The notes under the pieces are model-generated. The model did not search any database and was not told the DNA's origin. It saw only the letters and a list, made by a program, of their open reading frames with translations. A DNA stretch of 64,000 nt from Neisseria yangbaofengii (GTDB lineage: Bacteria; Pseudomonadota; Gammaproteobacteria; Burkholderiales; Neisseriaceae): the NCBI RefSeq assembly GCF_014898075.1, contig NZ_CP062976.1, forward strand, positions 434,001 to 498,000, read 5' to 3'. Each line of letters starts with the position of its first letter. The first letter of the stretch is position 1. The position numbers and the translations under genes were made by a program. Shown here piece by piece: positions 50,296-58,213 of the stretch.

Positions 50296-50334
50296 AAAAA
50301 GGCCGTCTGAAAAGAGATTTTCAGACGGCCTTTT
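50296..50334 (+). terminator. DUS-pair terminator of putP
   Basis: AAAAAGGCCGTCTGAAAA and TTTTCAGACGGCCTTTT around a short loop, 13 bp past the stop. Confidence 0.8.
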
Positions 50335-50385
50335 GTCCATATTTTAAATTTTATTGATTTGTTATATTTGTGATGAGAATTACTT

Positions 50386-50574
50386 AATAAACAGTTACAA
50401 TCATTTGGCATGTTGAAGATTTTAATATTCAAGAGGAAGAAAGGGAGCAGGCAACCGCGCATCTGCGTGAATTTGATATGACCGCGCGATCAGTTGAAAC
50501 ACATTTCCTATGCGTTGCTTCGCCATGGTGCAGGGCTGATTGACTGTTTGAGTCCTGAAAGCGAGGCTGTTTGA
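50386..50574 (+). pseudogene. Degenerate gene fragment upstream of cas3
   Basis: From 50386 one frame reads TVTIIWHVEDFNIQEEE, then REQATAHLREFDMTARSVETHF, and a one-base shift near 50510 continues as YALLRHGAGLIDCLSPESEAV and a stop at about 50574. The sequence is coding-like (charged, helical) but has no start codon and needs a frameshift, so it looks like the 3' end of a decayed gene. I cannot name the family. It lies between the putP terminator and the cas3 ribosome binding site. Confidence 0.4.
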
Positions 50575-50639
50575 GTGAAGCGTGTGCCATTGAATTTCAA
50601 TACTTTTCGGTTAATTTTTTATTAAATGTGGAGTTTAAA

Positions 50640-52922
50640 ATGGTGCAAATCTGTAATGGCAAAACGATCTATCACGCCCATTCGGCTGAAAATCTTCCCG
50701 AATCTCAATGGCAAACCTTAAGCGGCCATCTTTCCCAAGTCGGCGAGATGGCGGCGGGGTTTGCCGGTTTTTTTGGTGCGGGGGAAATCGCCCGATATAC
50801 CGGGCAGCTGCACGATTTGGGCAAATATACGGAAGCGTTCGATAAACGGTTGCACGGTGGCCCTTCTGTTGATCACGCTACGGCGGGAGCCAAAATTGCG
50901 GCCGATCGCTGGGGCGCAGCAGGCAAGCTGATGGCTTTCTGTATTGCCGGCCACCATGCCGGTTTAGCCAACGGCGATGGCGAGGGTGATAACCGCCGCA
51001 CCTTGGCGCAACGCCTTGCCTTGGCTTTCGGCAAAGACATTCCCGATCTTGATCCCGTTTGGCAACAGGAAATCGCTCTGCCGGAAAAGCTGCCCGCACC
51101 ACCCTTGAAGGCCGATGCCCATCACAAATCGTTTTCCTATGCCTTCTTTACCCGCATGCTGTATTCCTGCCTGGTAGATGCCGATTTTCTCGATACCGAA
51201 GCCTTTTATGCTTCTGCTGAAAACAAAGCCATACAACGCGGCGGCCATCCCGATTTAAACGCCTTACAACAGCGCTTCAACGCCTTTATTGAATCTTTCA
51301 GACGGCCTGCCGAGCAGGCTCCGGCGACCCAAGCCGAACAACGCCGCGCCGCGCTTAACCGTCTGCGCAGCCACATTCTCGACCATGCCGTCGCCCAAGC
51401 GGGTGAGCAGCCTGGTCTGTTTACCCTTACTGTGCCCACCGGCGGCGGTAAAACCTTCACCTCGATGGCGTTTGCCTTGGAACACGCCAGACGCCACGGT
51501 ATGCGCCGCGTGATTTACGTCATTCCCTTTACCAGCATCATCGAGCAAAACGCCGCCGAATTCCGCAAAGCCTTCGGCGATTTGGGTGAAGCCGCCGTAT
51601 TGGAACACCACAGCACCTTCGACGACAGCAAGCTCAAAGACCGGCACAGCAAAGACAAGCTGCGCCAAGCCTCCGAAAACTGGGATATGCCCGTGGTGGT
51701 AACCACCGCCGTGCAGTTTTTCGAATCGCTGTTTGCCGACCGCTCCTCGCGCTGCCGCAAGCTGCACAATATCGCCGGCAGCGTGATTATTCTCGATGAA
51801 GCGCAAATGCTGCCGCTCAACCTGCTGCTGCCCGTGATGCAGGCCATCAAAGAGCTGGCGCGAAACTACCGTTGCAGCGTGGTGATGTGCACCGCCACCC
51901 AGCCCGCCGTGCAGGCCGAACACGGTTTTTACCGCGGCTTTGAAAACGTACGCGAAATTGCCCCGAATCCGACCGCACTTTTCGAACAACTGCGCCGAAC
52001 CACCGTACAACATATCGGCCAGCAAACCGATGCCGACCTATTGGAAAAGCTCGGGCAACACCGGCAAATACTCATCATCGTCAACAACCGCCGCCACGCC
52101 CGCAGCCTGTATGACAGCGCCAAACAGTTTGACGGCGTGTTCCACCTTACCACCCTGATGTGCGCCAAACACCGCAGCCAAATGCTGGAAACCATCCGAG
52201 GCCGTCTGAAAAACGGCGAATCCTGCCGCGTGATTGCCACTTCTTTAATCGAAGCAGGCGTAGATGTCGATTTCCCGCTGGTGATGCGCGCCGAAGCAGG
52301 GCTGGATTCCGTCGCCCAAGCCGCCGGACGCTGCAACCGTGAAGGCAAAAGGCTGCCTGAAGAGAGCTTTGTCTGGATATTCCAGCCCGAAGCGCAATGG
52401 AAAGCCCCCGCTGAACTCGGACTGCTCTCCGGCGTGATGCGCTCTGTAGTGCGGCAGCATGCTAGCGATTTACTGTCTGTGGAGGCTATTACTGATTACT
52501 TTAGCGAGGTCTACCAGCTCAAAGGTGCCGAGCTGGACTGGCGCCAAATCCTCGCCATGCACCACAACGCAGGCAGCAGCCTCAACTTTCCCTTTCAAAC
52601 CATCGCGGCAAAGTTCCGCATGATCGAAACCCATATGCAGCCGCTCATCATCCCGTTCGACGATGAAGCAGAACGTCTGATCGACAGCCTACGCCACGCC
52701 GACCAAATCGGCAGCCTGTTGCGCAAACTCCAGCCCTACACCGTGCAAATCCCCGAAAGCGCGTTAAATGCCTTGCTGAAAGCCGGACGCATCGAAGCCA
52801 TCAACGAACACACTTTCGGCAAGCAGTTTTACAGCCTGATTGGGTTGGATTTGTATGATGAAGTGGCGGGGTTGAGTTGGGAGGATGAAGGGTTTTTAAA
52901 GGCGGAGAGATTGATTTTATAA
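50640..52922 (+). CDS. cas3: Type I-C CRISPR helicase-nuclease Cas3
   Basis: 760 residues. N-terminal HD nuclease: H30, the HD pair at 58-59 (LHDLGKY), H79 and the HH pair at 105-106. SF2 helicase: Walker A PTGGGKT at 266-272, DEAQ box at 386-389, motif III CTATQP, and motif VI QAAGRCNR at 560-567. Cascade recruits it to unwind and degrade target DNA. The ATG at 50640 has GTGGAG upstream and starts MVQICNGKTI; a TTG at 50571 is rejected. GC-rich with internal DUS (51296, 52200). Its TAA stop is the first codon of the 16-base sequence mirrored upstream of cas5. Confidence 0.95.
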   Translation: MVQICNGKTIYHAHSAENLPESQWQTLSGHLSQVGEMAAGFAGFFGAGEIARYTGQLHDLGKYTEAFDKRLHGGPSVDHATAGAKIAADRWGAAGKLMAFCIAGHHAGLANGDGEGDNRRTLAQRLALAFGKDIPDLDPVWQQEIALPEKLPAPPLKADAHHKSFSYAFFTRMLYSCLVDADFLDTEAFYASAENKAIQRGGHPDLNALQQRFNAFIESFRRPAEQAPATQAEQRRAALNRLRSHILDHAVAQAGEQPGLFTLTVPTGGGKTFTSMAFALEHARRHGMRRVIYVIPFTSIIEQNAAEFRKAFGDLGEAAVLEHHSTFDDSKLKDRHSKDKLRQASENWDMPVVVTTAVQFFESLFADRSSRCRKLHNIAGSVIILDEAQMLPLNLLLPVMQAIKELARNYRCSVVMCTATQPAVQAEHGFYRGFENVREIAPNPTALFEQLRRTTVQHIGQQTDADLLEKLGQHRQILIIVNNRRHARSLYDSAKQFDGVFHLTTLMCAKHRSQMLETIRGRLKNGESCRVIATSLIEAGVDVDFPLVMRAEAGLDSVAQAAGRCNREGKRLPEESFVWIFQPEAQWKAPAELGLLSGVMRSVVRQHASDLLSVEAITDYFSEVYQLKGAELDWRQILAMHHNAGSSLNFPFQTIAAKFRMIETHMQPLIIPFDDEAERLIDSLRHADQIGSLLRKLQPYTVQIPESALNALLKAGRIEAINEHTFGKQFYSLIGLDLYDEVAGLSWEDEGFLKAERLIL

Positions 52923-52935
52923 TTTAACTTCTTTA
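52920..52935 (-). repeat. 16-bp sequence complementary to the pseudo-spacer upstream of cas5
   Basis: TAATTTAACTTCTTTA begins at the cas3 stop codon and is the exact reverse complement of 54683-54698. It lies 34 bp before the first start codon of the cargo segment. Read on the minus strand as a protospacer, the adjoining trinucleotide in the PAM position is TTA, one base from the TTC usual for type I-C. Confidence 0.8.
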
Positions 52936-52968
52936 TAAGTTTATTTTTTATAAAGATCGGAGTAGTAT

Positions 52969-53013
52969 ATGAGTCATAACAGTTTTTATGAGGAATATCT
53001 ATACGATGAGTAG
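52969..53013 (+). CDS. Possible 14-codon leader peptide
   Basis: ATG at 52969 with GGAG ten bases upstream encodes MSHNSFYEEYLYDE and stops at 53011-53013 (TAG). The stop overlaps the start of the membrane protein gene (GATGAGTAG), an arrangement that suggests translational coupling. The peptide is acidic and has no recognised family. It could be chance. Confidence 0.35.
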   Translation: MSHNSFYEEYLYDE

Positions 53014-53515
53014 CGACGTCAATCCATTTCAATGGACGCCCAAAAAGTACTTGATAAGTGTAACAATCTACTTGGTGATATGGTTACTTGTGCTTTCAGG
53101 CTGTCTTTTCTATTTGAAATTTGGTAATCAACTGGATTTTTTTAATAATTTTGAAACATTATTGGGTTGTATTTTAATTGGAGGTATAGGAGGAAATGTT
53201 TATTGTTTAAGAGCGATTTATTTGCAAGCTTGCGCTAAAAAAGAATGGGATGAAAATTGGATTGTTTGGTATTTGTTACGGCCACTACTAAGTATAGTTG
53301 TTGGAGGGATTAGTTATCTTTTTATAAAAGCGGGATTAGTACTATTCAACTCTTCAGGACAATCTGAAATCAACCAATTAAGCATTTGGTCTTTGGCTTT
53401 TTTAAGCGGACTGAATGTTGATAACTTTATAAAGAAAATAGAAAGCATTGGTGAAACAGTTTGGGGGATTTCTCCTTCAAGAGTTTCCAATAAAAAAGGA
53501 GCGCCAAATGAATGA
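53006..53515 (+). CDS. Multi-pass membrane protein, cargo in the cas operon
   Basis: 169 residues from the ATG at 53006 (another in-frame ATG at 52988 has a poorer position). Hydrophobic segments lie at about 14-36 (VTIYLVIWLLVLSGCLFYL), 45-65, 80-105 (YLLRPLLSIVVGGISYLFI) and 120-135, so three or four TM helices, followed by a soluble C-terminal tail. I do not recognise the family. The gene is AT-rich and DUS-free, unlike cas3 and cas5. It overlaps the MBL gene by 8 bp, so the pair is an operon. Small TM proteins paired with an enzyme are common as membrane-damaging effectors in defence systems; that role is inference. Confidence 0.8.
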   Translation: MSSDVNPFQWTPKKYLISVTIYLVIWLLVLSGCLFYLKFGNQLDFFNNFETLLGCILIGGIGGNVYCLRAIYLQACAKKEWDENWIVWYLLRPLLSIVVGGISYLFIKAGLVLFNSSGQSEINQLSIWSLAFLSGLNVDNFIKKIESIGETVWGISPSRVSNKKGAPNE

Positions 53516-54596
53516 TTTTTTTGAAATAGATTTTTTAGATGTTGAAGCTGCAAAAAGTGGGGATGCTATTACTATTCGTTATTGTAAGAATGGAGTGCAG
53601 TCTATACATGTTGTAGATGGTGGATTTAAAGGTCCTGAAGATGGGGAAGGTACAGGAGATAAGGTCATTCAGCACATTAAGAAATACTACGGAACCAATA
53701 AAATTAATCGAGTAGTTGTAACACACCCTGATGGAGATCATGCTGGCGGTTTACGAAAGGTTCTAGAGAATTGCGAAGTTGATGAATTGTGGATGCTTAA
53801 GCCTTGGGATTATACTGATGAATTAATTGAACGATTTGCCAGATTACGCAGTGAAGAACGATTAGCTGATAAACTGAAAGAATGTTATCCAAATATAGCA
53901 GCATTAGAAGAAATTGCTAATCGTAGGGGGATTCCTATTAAAACGCCTTTTCAAGGTGCGAAAATTGGGGAGTTTACTGTTCTCGCTCCAACAAAGGACA
54001 GATACCTTGATTTAATTGAGCAATCCAAGAAAACTCCCGAAGTTAAATCTGCGCAAGAAAGTTTGGCTAGGTTGTCAGCAGTACTTGAATCTGTTAAGAA
54101 TTTTGTCCGTGCAGCATGGGGAGATGAAAATCTCTCAAGCGAACCGACTAGTGCGGAAAATAACATGAGTATTGTTCAATATGCTGAATTAAATAATCAG
54201 AAGATTATGCTAACAGGAGATGCTGGACGTGAAGCATTAGAAGAAGCTAAAAATTATTTAGTTGATAATTTATATGTTTCTCTTCCCGGTATTGATTATT
54301 TTCAAGTTCCTCACCATGGTTCTCGAAGAAATATCTCTTCCGAATTACTTGATGAAATTTGTGGTTCTAAATTGCCTTTATGGGAAAAAGGGACAAAGAA
54401 TTTTACTGCGGTAATTAGTTCGGCTAAAGAGGATAAAAATCATCCTCGGAAAGCTGTTGTAAGAGCCCTAATACATCGTGGAGCATCAGTGCTTACAACT
54501 GAAGGGGCAACTCTACGTTGTTCTAGAGCGGCCCCTGCTAGAGATGGATGGGTGTCTGCAACTCCAGAGAGCTACCCTGAAGATCAAGAAGACTGA
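53508..54596 (+). CDS. MBL-fold hydrolase (ComEC-type beta-lactamase domain), cargo in the cas operon
   Basis: 362 residues from the ATG at 53508 (AAAGGAG upstream, overlapping the TM gene stop). Metal-binding motif THPDGDHAGG gives H73, D75, D77 and H78, the HxDxDH variant seen in ComEC/Rec2-type MBL domains; LTGDAG and VPHHGSRR supply the remaining ligands. A possible helical insert lies at about 110-185. There are no TM segments, so it is soluble. Substrate unknown: nucleic acid or a nucleotide/phosphodiester is typical. AT-rich and DUS-free. A Haemophilus-type uptake signal follows ten bases after the stop. Confidence 0.85.
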   Translation: MNDFFEIDFLDVEAAKSGDAITIRYCKNGVQSIHVVDGGFKGPEDGEGTGDKVIQHIKKYYGTNKINRVVVTHPDGDHAGGLRKVLENCEVDELWMLKPWDYTDELIERFARLRSEERLADKLKECYPNIAALEEIANRRGIPIKTPFQGAKIGEFTVLAPTKDRYLDLIEQSKKTPEVKSAQESLARLSAVLESVKNFVRAAWGDENLSSEPTSAENNMSIVQYAELNNQKIMLTGDAGREALEEAKNYLVDNLYVSLPGIDYFQVPHHGSRRNISSELLDEICGSKLPLWEKGTKNFTAVISSAKEDKNHPRKAVVRALIHRGASVLTTEGATLRCSRAAPARDGWVSATPESYPEDQED

Positions 54597-54605
54597 AATA
54601 GCTTG

Positions 54606-54634
54606 AAAAGTGCGGTCAGTTTTTCCGTTATTTT
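54606..54634 (+). other. Haemophilus-type DNA uptake signal (USS)
   Basis: AAAGTGCGGTCAGTTTTT contains the full 9-bp Pasteurellaceae core AAGTGCGGT and the downstream AT tracts of the extended consensus (GTTTTT, then ATTTTTT one helical turn later). It is immediately followed by TAGTCGTCTGAAAA, which resembles the AGGTCGTCTGAA dialect of another Neisseria group. Confidence 0.65.
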
Positions 54635-54650
54635 TTAGTCGTCTGAAAAC

Positions 54651-54682
54651 CTTTTCGCACTTAACCGTGCGTGGATTGAAAC
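54651..54682 (+). repeat. Degenerate type I-C CRISPR repeat (pseudo-repeat A)
   Basis: 32 bases: a CGCAC-TTAACC-GTGCG hairpin followed by TGGATTGAAAC. The last 11 bases match the canonical I-C handle (GTGGATTGAAAC) and share 9 of 11 bases with the handle of this locus's own repeats (TGTGTTGAAAC). It is not part of the main array. Confidence 0.7.
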
Positions 54683-54706
54683 TAAAGAAGTTAAATTAAT
54701 GAGCAG
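54683..54706 (+). ncRNA. 24-nt pseudo-spacer, possible CreA/CreR-like guide
   Basis: It starts directly after GAAAC of pseudo-repeat A. Its first 16 bases, TAAAGAAGTTAAATTA, are perfectly complementary to 52920-52935, at the head of the TM/MBL segment. It is shorter than the 33-37-nt spacers of the array. A guide RNA role is inferred. Confidence 0.4.
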
Positions 54707-54738
54707 GTTCGCCTCCCTTCGGGGAGGTGTGGGTTAAC
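54707..54738 (+). repeat. Degenerate CRISPR-like repeat (pseudo-repeat B)
   Basis: 32 bases with the CCTCCC-TTCG-GGGAGG hairpin and TGTGGGTTAAC tail, comparable to the array repeat (GCCGCC-TTCG-GGCGGC and TGTGTTGAAAC). More diverged than A. It lies in the 5' leader of cas5, ending 21 bases before its ATG. Confidence 0.5.
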
Positions 54739-54759
54739 AAAATCATAGGAGAACAAAAA

Positions 54760-55434
54760 ATGAATCGGGTACGCCTACACATTTGGGGCGATTACGCCTG
54801 TTTTACCCGTCCGGAAATGAAGGTGGAGCGGGTGTCTTACGATGTCATCACGCCGTCGGCGGCACGCGGGGTGTTGGCGGCGGTGCATTGGAAGCCGGCT
54901 ATCCGCTGGGTGATTGACCGCATTTATGTATTGAAGCCGATCCGTTTTGAATCGGTTCGGCGTAATGAATTGGGCGGCAAGATTTCGGAGAGCAAGGTCA
55001 GCGGGGCGATGCGGCGCAAGAGCGTGGAGGGTTTGTACACGCTGATTGACGACGACCGCCAACAGCGCGCGGCGACGGTGCTGAAAGATGTGGGTTATGT
55101 GATTGAAGCCCATGCGGTGCTGACGGCTAAAGCGGGCAGGGACGATACGATTACCAAGCATATCGAAATGTTTAAGCGGCGGGCGCTAAAGGGGCAGTGT
55201 TTCCAGCAGCCGTGCATGGGCGTGCGCGAGTTTCCGGCGCATTTTGCCTGGGTGGACGATAACGGCGTTTTCCCTGAATCATGCCTGTTTGAAAGCGAAG
55301 CCAACCGTGATTTAGGCTGGATGTTGCACGATATTGATTTCGACCATGGCAATCTGCCGAAATTTTTCCGTGCCGAAATGAAAAACGGGGTAATCGAAGT
55401 GCCGCCGTTTTACGCTGAGGAGGTGAAAGCATGA
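54760..55434 (+). CDS. cas5c: Type I-C Cas5 (Cas5d), crRNA-processing endonuclease
   Basis: 224 residues from the ATG at 54760 with AGGAG upstream; an in-frame GTG at 54727 lies within pseudo-repeat B. VRLHIWGDYACFTRPEMKVERVSYDVITPSAARGVL is the Cas5d RAMP opening. In type I-C this protein replaces Cas6: it cuts the repeat and stays on the 5' handle as part of Cascade. Its stop overlaps the cas8c start (ATGA). Confidence 0.94.
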   Translation: MNRVRLHIWGDYACFTRPEMKVERVSYDVITPSAARGVLAAVHWKPAIRWVIDRIYVLKPIRFESVRRNELGGKISESKVSGAMRRKSVEGLYTLIDDDRQQRAATVLKDVGYVIEAHAVLTAKAGRDDTITKHIEMFKRRALKGQCFQQPCMGVREFPAHFAWVDDNGVFPESCLFESEANRDLGWMLHDIDFDHGNLPKFFRAEMKNGVIEVPPFYAEEVKA

Positions 55435-57347
55435 TTTTGGCTTCACTGGCGTGTTATTACCGCCGCTTGGCAACGCAAAACGATGATTTCGGCAACCCGA
55501 AAGTGCCGCCTTACGGCTTTAGCGAGGAAAAAATCGGCTGGATTTTGGTGTTGGATAAAGAAGGCCGTCTGCAAGATGCGGTGCCGAATTTAACGGCGGA
55601 TAAAAAGCCGCAGCCGAAACTGATGAGCGTGCCGCGCCCTGAAAAGCGCACGTCGGGCGTTAAGCCGAATTTTCTGTGGGACAAAACCGCTTATGCCTTG
55701 GGCGTGGAAGCCAATAAAGACAAGGCGCAGGCGAAAACAGAACCTGTGGTGCCGTCTGAAAAAAACTTCGAGGCGTTCCGGCAATATCATTTGGAGTTGT
55801 TGCAACACGAACAAGACGAAGGCTTGCAGGCGCTCTACCGCTTTTTGCAACACTGGCAGCCTGCGCAGTTTGCCGATTATCCGTGCCTGTCTGAAACGCC
55901 GGATGCCAATGTGGTGTTTGCTTTGGATAAGCCTTCTGCCCTGATTCACAAGCGCGAAGCGGCGCAAACATTGTGGGCAGGCCGTCTGAAAAGCGACGAG
56001 GCCGAGCAGGGCTTGTGTTTAATCAGCGGCGAAGAAGCGCCGATTGCGCGACTGCATCCGGCGATTAAAGGCGTGTTCGGCGGACAGAGTTCGGGCGGAT
56101 CGATTATTTCGTTCAATAAAGAATCCTTTGCTTCGTTTGGCAAAGAGCAAGGGGCGAATGCGCCGGTATCGGAAGTGTCGGCTTTCGCCTATACCACCGC
56201 GCTGAACTATCTGCTGCGCCGCGAAAACGGCCATTGCCTCACCATCGGCGATGCCAGCACGGTGTTTTGGGCGGAAGCCGCCGACAGCGAAACCGCCGCC
56301 GCTGCCGAAGATTTCTTTGCCGACATCATGACCCCGCCCGATGACGAGCAGCAAAGCCAAAAAGTATTCGGTATTTTGGAGCAAATCGCCAAAGGCCGCC
56401 CCTTGCAGGAAATCGCGCCCGATCTGTCGCCCGATACCCGCTTTTATATCTTAGGCTTGGCACCGAATGCGGCGCGGATTTCCATCCGATTTTGGCTGGA
56501 TACCACTTTTGGGCAATTGGCTGTCAATATGGCAAGGTATCGGCAGGATTTGAAAATCGAACCGCCCGCATGGCGCGGCAAAGACCCTTCTGTGTGGCGG
56601 ATATTGTTGGAAACCACGCCCAAGCGGAAAGGTGCAGACGGCCGTCTGAAAAAGTCCGACAGCAAAGATATTCCGCCGCAATTGGCAGGCGAATATATGC
56701 GGTCGATTTTAACGGGTAGGCCATACCCTAAAACCATGCTGTCGCGAATGATTGGACGGATACGTTCAGACGGCCATATTACCGGACTTCGGGTTGCCGT
56801 TATTAAGGCAGTATTAAATCGTAACAATCTTCACACTCAGGAGATTTCTATGGAAGTGAATAGCCAAAAAGACAATATCAAATTACCCGTTGGGTTGAAC
56901 AAAGATGAAACGGATATTCCGTATCGTTTGGGGCGTTTGTTTGCCGTTTTAGAAGTGGCACAGGCTTCTGCACTAGGAAATTTGAATGCAACGGTGCGGG
57001 ATAAATTTTACGGCAGTGCTTCTACTTCGCCACAATATGTTTTCCCGCGTTTACTTGAAAACTATAACAACCATATCGCAGTGTTGCGTAAAGGAAGGGG
57101 CGCCGAATGGGTTAAAAACCCAAAATCAACGGCAAACTGGTTGGAGAGGGAAGTAGGAGAAATTTTGCAGGAGTTTTTTTCGGGCATGCCGTTTCCGCGC
57201 CATTTGTCGTTAGAAGAGCAGGGGCGTTTTGTAGTGGGCTATTACCATCAAAAATATACTAAACAGAAAGAAGCCCCAGAAGATATTGGTTCTGCATTAA
57301 ATAATGAGAGCGATGCAGAAGAAATTGAAGAATCCCAAGGAGAATAA
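55431..57347 (+). CDS. cas8c: Type I-C large subunit Cas8c (Csd1)
   Basis: 638 residues. It begins [19 protein letters not shown], typical of Csd1, and contains [20 protein letters not shown], which is conserved in the family. It recognises the PAM and starts R-loop formation in Cascade, then recruits Cas3. The ATG overlaps the cas5 stop by 4 bp. The 3' third (from about 56800) is visibly more AT-rich than the rest and encodes the Cas11 region. Internal DUS at about 55981, 56638 and 56764. Confidence 0.94.
   Translation: MILASLACYYRRLATQNDDFGNPKVPPYGFSEEKIGWILVLDKEGRLQDAVPNLTADKKPQPKLMSVPRPEKRTSGVKPNFLWDKTAYALGVEANKDKAQAKTEPVVPSEKNFEAFRQYHLELLQHEQDEGLQALYRFLQHWQPAQFADYPCLSETPDANVVFALDKPSALIHKREAAQTLWAGRLKSDEAEQGLCLISGEEAPIARLHPAIKGVFGGQSSGGSIISFNKESFASFGKEQGANAPVSEVSAFAYTTALNYLLRRENGHCLTIGDASTVFWAEAADSETAAAAEDFFADIMTPPDDEQQSQKVFGILEQIAKGRPLQEIAPDLSPDTRFYILGLAPNAARISIRFWLDTTFGQLAVNMARYRQDLKIEPPAWRGKDPSVWRILLETTPKRKGADGRLKKSDSKDIPPQLAGEYMRSILTGRPYPKTMLSRMIGRIRSDGHITGLRVAVIKAVLNRNNLHTQEISMEVNSQKDNIKLPVGLNKDETDIPYRLGRLFAVLEVAQASALGNLNATVRDKFYGSASTSPQYVFPRLLENYNNHIAVLRKGRGAEWVKNPKSTANWLEREVGEILQEFFSGMPFPRHLSLEEQGRFVVGYYHQKYTKQKEAPEDIGSALNNESDAEEIEESQGE
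56850..57347 (+). CDS. cas11c: Internal-start small subunit Cas11c within cas8c
   Basis: Inside cas8c, in frame, CAGGAG lies eight bases before ATG 56850, starting [15 protein letters not shown] and giving a 165-residue helical product that equals residues 474-638 of Cas8c. Internal translation of Cas11 from cas8 is established for type I-C systems, including one from Neisseria lactamica. The strong Shine-Dalgarno sequence in the middle of a gene is the direct evidence here. Confidence 0.75.
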   Translation: MEVNSQKDNIKLPVGLNKDETDIPYRLGRLFAVLEVAQASALGNLNATVRDKFYGSASTSPQYVFPRLLENYNNHIAVLRKGRGAEWVKNPKSTANWLEREVGEILQEFFSGMPFPRHLSLEEQGRFVVGYYHQKYTKQKEAPEDIGSALNNESDAEEIEESQGE

Positions 57348-57349
57348 AC

Positions 57350-58213
57350 ATGTCCATCCAAAACCGCTATGAATTCGTTTACTTTTTCGACGTAACCAAC
57401 GGCAATCCCAACGGTGACCCCGACGCCGGCAATATGCCGCGCCTTGATCCCGAATCCAGCAAAGGCTTGGTTACCGACGTGTGCCTGAAGCGCAAAATCC
57501 GCAATTTTGTCGAACTCGCCAGTGAAAATCAGCCGGGCTACGAAATCTACGTGAAAGACAAAGGCGTGCTGAACCTGCAAAACAAACGCGCCTATGAAGC
57601 CTTGGGTATCGAATCCGAAGCCAAAAAACTGCCCAAAGACGAAGCCAAAGCCCGCGACATCACCGCTTGGATGTGCAAAAACTTCTTCGATATCCGCACC
57701 TTCGGCGCCGTGATGACCACCGAAGTCAACAGCGGCCAAGTGCGCGGCCCCGTGCAACTGGCGTTCGCCCAATCCATCGACCCCATCGTACCGTTGGAAA
57801 TCTCCATTACCCGAATGGCTGTAACCAATGAAAAAGACCTCGAAAAAGAGCGCACCATGGGGCGCAAATACATTGTTCCTTATGCGCTTTATAGAGTACA
57901 TGGTTTTATTTCAGCTAATCTAGCTGCTAAAACTGGCTTCTCCGACAACGATTTAGCGAAATTATGGGAAGCTCTGCAACTGATGTTTGAGCACGACCGC
58001 TCCGCCGCCCGCGGCGAAATGGCGGCGCGCAAACTCATCGTATTCAAACACGACACCGCCCTCGGCAGCCTGCCAGCGCACAAATTGTTCGACGCCGTTA
58101 AAGTCGAGCGCGTGAGCGGCGAAAGCGGCACGCCTGCATCGGGTTTTGCCGATTATCAAATCCGTGTCGATTCAGACGGCCTCAACGGTGTGAGCGTGGA
58201 AGAATTGCTGTAA
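57350..58213 (+). CDS. cas7c: Type I-C backbone subunit Cas7 (Csd2)
   Basis: 287 residues. [25 protein letters not shown] is the Csd2 signature; [13 protein letters not shown] and DIRTFGAVM follow. It polymerises along the crRNA spacer. A two-base gap separates it from cas8c. Around 57870-57960 a short AT-rich patch with unusual codon choice interrupts GC-rich sequence, a sign of past recombination. A DUS is at 58170. Confidence 0.95.
   Translation: MSIQNRYEFVYFFDVTNGNPNGDPDAGNMPRLDPESSKGLVTDVCLKRKIRNFVELASENQPGYEIYVKDKGVLNLQNKRAYEALGIESEAKKLPKDEAKARDITAWMCKNFFDIRTFGAVMTTEVNSGQVRGPVQLAFAQSIDPIVPLEISITRMAVTNEKDLEKERTMGRKYIVPYALYRVHGFISANLAAKTGFSDNDLAKLWEALQLMFEHDRSAARGEMAARKLIVFKHDTALGSLPAHKLFDAVKVERVSGESGTPASGFADYQIRVDSDGLNGVSVEELL

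Noticed and set aside
51972-51980. Haemophilus USS core (ACCGCACTT) inside cas3
   Set aside because: It lies in GC-rich coding sequence without the flanking AT tracts, and about 0.5 copies of a 9-mer are expected by chance in 64 kb on two strands.
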